This document shows, piece by piece, positions 61,100 through 64,000 of a stretch of DNA of 64,000 nt (positions are counted from its first letter, which is position 1; each line of letters starts with the position of its first letter). The stretch lies in contig CM035361.1 of the NCBI GenBank assembly GCA_020137815.1, forward strand, positions 414,363 to 478,362, written 5' to 3'. The stretch is from Hormiphora californensis. Its lineage: Eukaryota; Ctenophora; Tentaculata; Cydippida; Pleurobrachiidae. The position numbers and the translations under genes were made by a program. Below the pieces are notes generated by a model, which was not told where the DNA came from, ran no database searches, and saw nothing but the letters and a program-made list of their open reading frames with translations.

Positions 61100-64000
61100 C
61101 TATTTCTCACACCTCCTGTCGAGGTCCTCTAGTAGACCAGTTGAAGAGAGGAGGAAGAGGGTCACATTGGCAAACAGGAAATACCTGGAAATGGTAGGTT
61201 ATTAAACGGTGTATCAGAGAATATAGTGTGGTGAAACAAACAGAAAAAAGAGGAAGTGTTTTCAAATGAACTATGAAATTGGAGAAATGTTCTGATGAAA
61301 TACAATTTGTATTGAAACATGTGTAAACTGTTGAACTAAAACTTCCTTGTTTTACTTGGAAATTGGAGAAATATTAATATTTTTTATTACTTCAATGGAT
61401 CTTCAAATCTTCACTTACGATCTGGTGGCAGGTGAAATTATAAGAAGGTAAAGAATAAGGAATAGAGCAGCATTCCAAATTAGGAATATAGGCCATCTAA
61501 AGGAGTTAGCACTGTCACTAAAGTAGGGCCTCTTCTGGGTATCTGATACTGGGAATTCACCGTTCTCGTAGCTGCAGGGGAGAGAGGTGAGTTAGTAATT
61601 TGGGGGGGGGGGATTGGGAGACACTACGAGACACTATTACTGTTAAATAACTTGATATGAATACCGAGCTATGATTGGTCATAGCACTGGCAAGTGCCCC
61701 GGGCCCAAAAGGGGGGTGTGGGGGCGCAGCCCCCACCTTAAACGGGGGTGTGGGGGCAGAGCCCCCACCTTAGAAATACCCTCTAACTCAAAAAATAAAA
61801 GAGAGAGCACACGCAACACTTCTACACACAAGCGCGTGCCAGTGCTGTCAGATGGGTCGCGGCGCCAGACAGTGCCAGTGCTACTATATACCAGTGCCAG
61901 TGCTACTATATACCATTGCAAATTTCGGGGTTTTTGATGCTTTAAAAATGCATGTTCCAGATGAAGTAGAGGGATGAAATTTTGTACTCTGAGGGCCCTC
62001 ATATAGGAGAAGAGGCATACAAAATTTCAGAACGATCGGATGGAAGGTAAAAATTTGCCAGAGGGGTCCCAAAATGCAAAAATGTAAGGGAGGGGAGGGG
62101 GAGGGGGAGGGGGAGGACTTTGAGTGTTCTCCTAAACCACAAATAGTAGAGACTTGCCGTTTGGAACATTGGTTCCTTGCATTATTTGGCGTGGTATAGG
62201 CTATGTGAAAACTTCGAAATCGCCATAGTTCATTAATTATTCATTAATTATTCATTAATTATTCATTTTAATAACTTAATTGTATTATATCTCCATTTCG
62301 GCTCGTCCTAAAACGTTTTCGTGGGTATATTCCGACTCAAAATAGTCGATTTATGGGGGGTCGTCCCCCAGACAAAATTTCGTATCTCGCACCGTTTAGC
62401 CGTTATTTGCATATTTATGCTCAAATTCATGATTTTATGCATACCCTTTAAAATGTCCACTTCGGCTGACCCTAGAACGTTGTCTTGGGTATATTCCGAC
62501 TCAAAATAGTCGATTTATGGGGGGTCGTCCCCTTGACAAAAATTCGTATCTCGCACCGTTTAGCCGTTATTTGCATATTTATGCTCAAATTTATGCATAA
62601 TCTTTAAAATTTCCACTTCGGCTGACCCTAGAACGTTGTCTTGGGTATATTCCGACTCAAAATAGTCGATTTATGGGGGTCTTCCCCCAGACAAAAGTTC
62701 GTAACTCCCACCATTTAGCCGTTATATGCATATTTATGTAGCATTCAGATCCCAAAATAAAATCAGGAAAAAAGCTGTCTCTTTTTACACCAAAAAGAAC
62801 AGAAATTTAGTCCAAAAACCAATTAAATAAATTAGTTTGGATGCCCGGGCCCATTTGGTGTCACGGGGGTAAAACCTTTAGGCTACTGTCAAATGATGGA
62901 TATCGAGAGAGATAAAGGAAAACAAGTTGTGATATAAAGAGTGAGATATATCGAGAAAGACGGAGAGATAGTAAGAGAAATATAAATAAAAAAGAGAAAA
63001 AAAGAGAAAGAGGGAGATATGGAGGTAGAGAGTGGGAGAAAGAGGAAAAGAGGGAGAAAGAGATAGAGGGAGGGAGAGAAAGAGAAAAGAAAAACGAGAG
63101 ATGTGTATTGCAAAATAAACGAGATATGCCATTATTTATGACAGTAGCCTAAAGGTTTTACCCCCGTGACACCAAATGGGCCCGGGCATCCAAACTAATT
63201 TATTTAATTGGTTTTTGGACTAAATCAGTAACTTACAAGGTTTTAAGTAGTTTCTCCTTTTCGTACCACCTCTCCCTCAGCCATGCCTCAAGAGCTATAT
63301 CATTGTCCCTGGGCACATCAGATGCATCGTACCTCTTTATATTTGTGTGGATCTTAGGGAGGGAAAGGGAGGGTCAGATATGAAGGCTTGAACAGGGAAT
63401 GCTTGCAGCTTGCTCGACACAGAACAAGGAAATGGGTGAGAGGAATGTAAATCCAACTTTTATCTCTGGATGTTTGAATGAATTAAACTCTCAGTACCAA
63501 AGACTAGTGACAGGAGTGTTAAATGATATTTACCTCCTCTGGGAACCGTCCTGATAACAGATCCATTTCACCCCTATGTGGTAGAGTTTTAGGGTATGCC
63601 ATTGTAATATCATATATTGCATCTAACTTTCCCTTTCTGTACTCCTTTACACAATGCATAAAACCTGGGAGAGGTTGATGGTTAATATCCTCTGATTGTT
63701 TGGCTATTTGCCAGGATGTCACGTGATATGTGTGTGACGTCACACAATGTTTATCTAGTATCACAACTAACTTGGCTGTGTAACTGTTTACAGTCCCAGC
63801 AACTAACTGATGTTACTCACCAGGAACCGACCGAATTAAGTAAACAGCCAATCAGAACTCGTTATTTAGGTCACGTGACTGCTTATCAGCCAATCAGGGA
63901 CCAGTATTTCCTGATTCGGTTGGTTCCTGTTACTCACCAGTAGATCGAGGGTGTAAGAGATACTCAAGATAAGGCCATCCTTCTTTCTCCCCGTATTTAT
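61100..64000 (-). CDS. LCLAT1/AGPAT-like lysophospholipid acyltransferase, C-terminal part
   Basis: Exons: from the window edge to 63938, then 63664-63534, 63352-63237, 61571-61419 and 61184-61100 (TAG). Phases all agree. The first two encode the conserved region YLLHPRSTGFMHCVKEYRKG and LDAIYDITMAYPKTLP, typical of lysocardiolipin acyltransferase 1 and AGPAT3/4/5. The third has the downstream WLRERWYEKEKLLKTFY motif. The last two encode two hydrophobic segments (WPIFLIWNAALFLILYLLII and FLFANVTLFLLSS), as expected for these ER membrane enzymes. They transfer acyl groups from acyl-CoA to lysophospholipids. The N-terminal catalytic H-x4-D motif lies beyond the window. The 1.67 kb intron 61572-63236 is full of repeats. 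The closest family is LCLAT1, but AGPAT5 cannot be fully excluded. Confidence 0.85.
61683..61780. repeat. GC-rich direct repeat with hairpins
   Basis: GGGGGTGTGGGGGCGCAGCC plus CCCACCTTA occurs twice in a row with one difference; each copy can fold (GTGGGGGC/GCCCCCAC). It lies in the acyltransferase intron. Downstream, TATATACCAGTGCCAGTGCT-type repeats occur near 61870-61915. Confidence 0.8.
62287..62740. repeat. About 160-bp tandem repeat, three copies
   Basis: The segment CACTTCGGCTGACCCTAGAA ... TTGCATATTTATGCTCAAAT recurs with starts near 62289, 62454 and 62611. Each copy contains GGGTATATTCCGACTCAAAA and GTCGATTTATGGGGGGTCGT. It lies in the acyltransferase intron. Confidence 0.9.
62806..63225. 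mobile_element. Foldback element with 86-bp arms around a GA-rich core
   Basis: 62806-62891 (ATTTAGTCCAAAAACCAATT ... GGCTACTGTC) is the inverse of 63139-63225 with essentially no mismatches. The 247-bp interior is purine-rich on the plus strand. It ends 12 bp before the donor of exon 63352-63237 (on the minus strand), so one arm sits at the very 5' end of the intron. Non-coding. Confidence 0.88.
63821..63929. mobile_element. hAT-like MITE, 109 bp, copy 2, with 8-bp target duplication at a splice donor
   Basis: TIRs CAGGAACCGACCGAA / TTCGGTTGGTTCCTG, flanked by TTACTCAC on both sides (63813-63820 and 63930-63937). On the minus strand the right-hand duplication reads GTGAGTAA and contains the splice donor of the acyltransferase exon ending at 63938, so the intron begins with the duplication and then the element. 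Confidence 0.93.

Overview
The window is nuclear DNA of an animal. Its genes are broken by GT-AG introns and encode animal or eukaryotic families (PARP1, NEDD8, ribosomal protein eL20, HAUS4, a severin/CapG-type gelsolin, a Gas2-type CH protein, rhodopsin-like GPCRs). Introns are crowded with GA/CT microsatellites, minisatellites and small inverted-repeat transposons. The phylum cannot be fixed from the sequence. The 3'-splice-site-like sequences just upstream of most start codons would fit an invertebrate that uses spliced-leader trans-splicing, but that is an inference.

Layout. 1-8.5 kb: repeats, one 1.4 kb pure-purine tract, and no convincing gene. 8.57-15.41 kb (+): a three-repeat severin/CapG-like protein. 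Its largest intron holds a foldback transposon and a nested secreted PAN-domain gene on the minus strand. 15.4-22.5 kb: MITEs, microsatellites and one candidate 68-residue membrane protein (18.74-19.21 kb). 22.5-25.7 kb (+): a Gas2-like calponin-homology protein that appears to end in two membrane segments. 25.7-28.6 kb: a mariner-like inverted-repeat element and a pogo-like one. 28.66-31.83 kb (+): a GPCR that meets PARP1 tail to tail. The convergent 3' ends of both genes have been tandemly duplicated (unit about 2 kb, 31.31-35.24 kb).

34.66-55.84 kb (-): a complete PARP1 gene. I can place 24 exons whose phases all agree; they give 970 codons with three zinc fingers, BRCT, WGR, regulatory and catalytic domains. 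Its introns host an intronless GPCR, two tRNA-Asp genes, a secreted-protein gene, a 7.1 kb Ty3/gypsy retrotransposon with 4-bp target-site duplication, a 1.2 kb 23-bp minisatellite, and truncated copies of PARP1's own 3' splice sites. 56-64 kb (-): HAUS4, eL20, NEDD8 and an LCLAT1-like acyltransferase. These are packed head to tail with PARP1, with gaps of about 230-400 bp, in an operon-like way.

The genes do not form one pathway. They are housekeeping and signalling genes: DNA-damage ADP-ribosylation, spindle microtubule branching, translation, neddylation, lipid acyl transfer, actin severing and receptors. The most unusual parts are the repeated amplification of 3' splice sites with exon beginnings in PARP1, the duplicated convergent gene ends, a hAT-like TIR family that includes a 23-bp copy with perfect 8-bp target duplications, and a MITE whose target duplication contains a splice donor.
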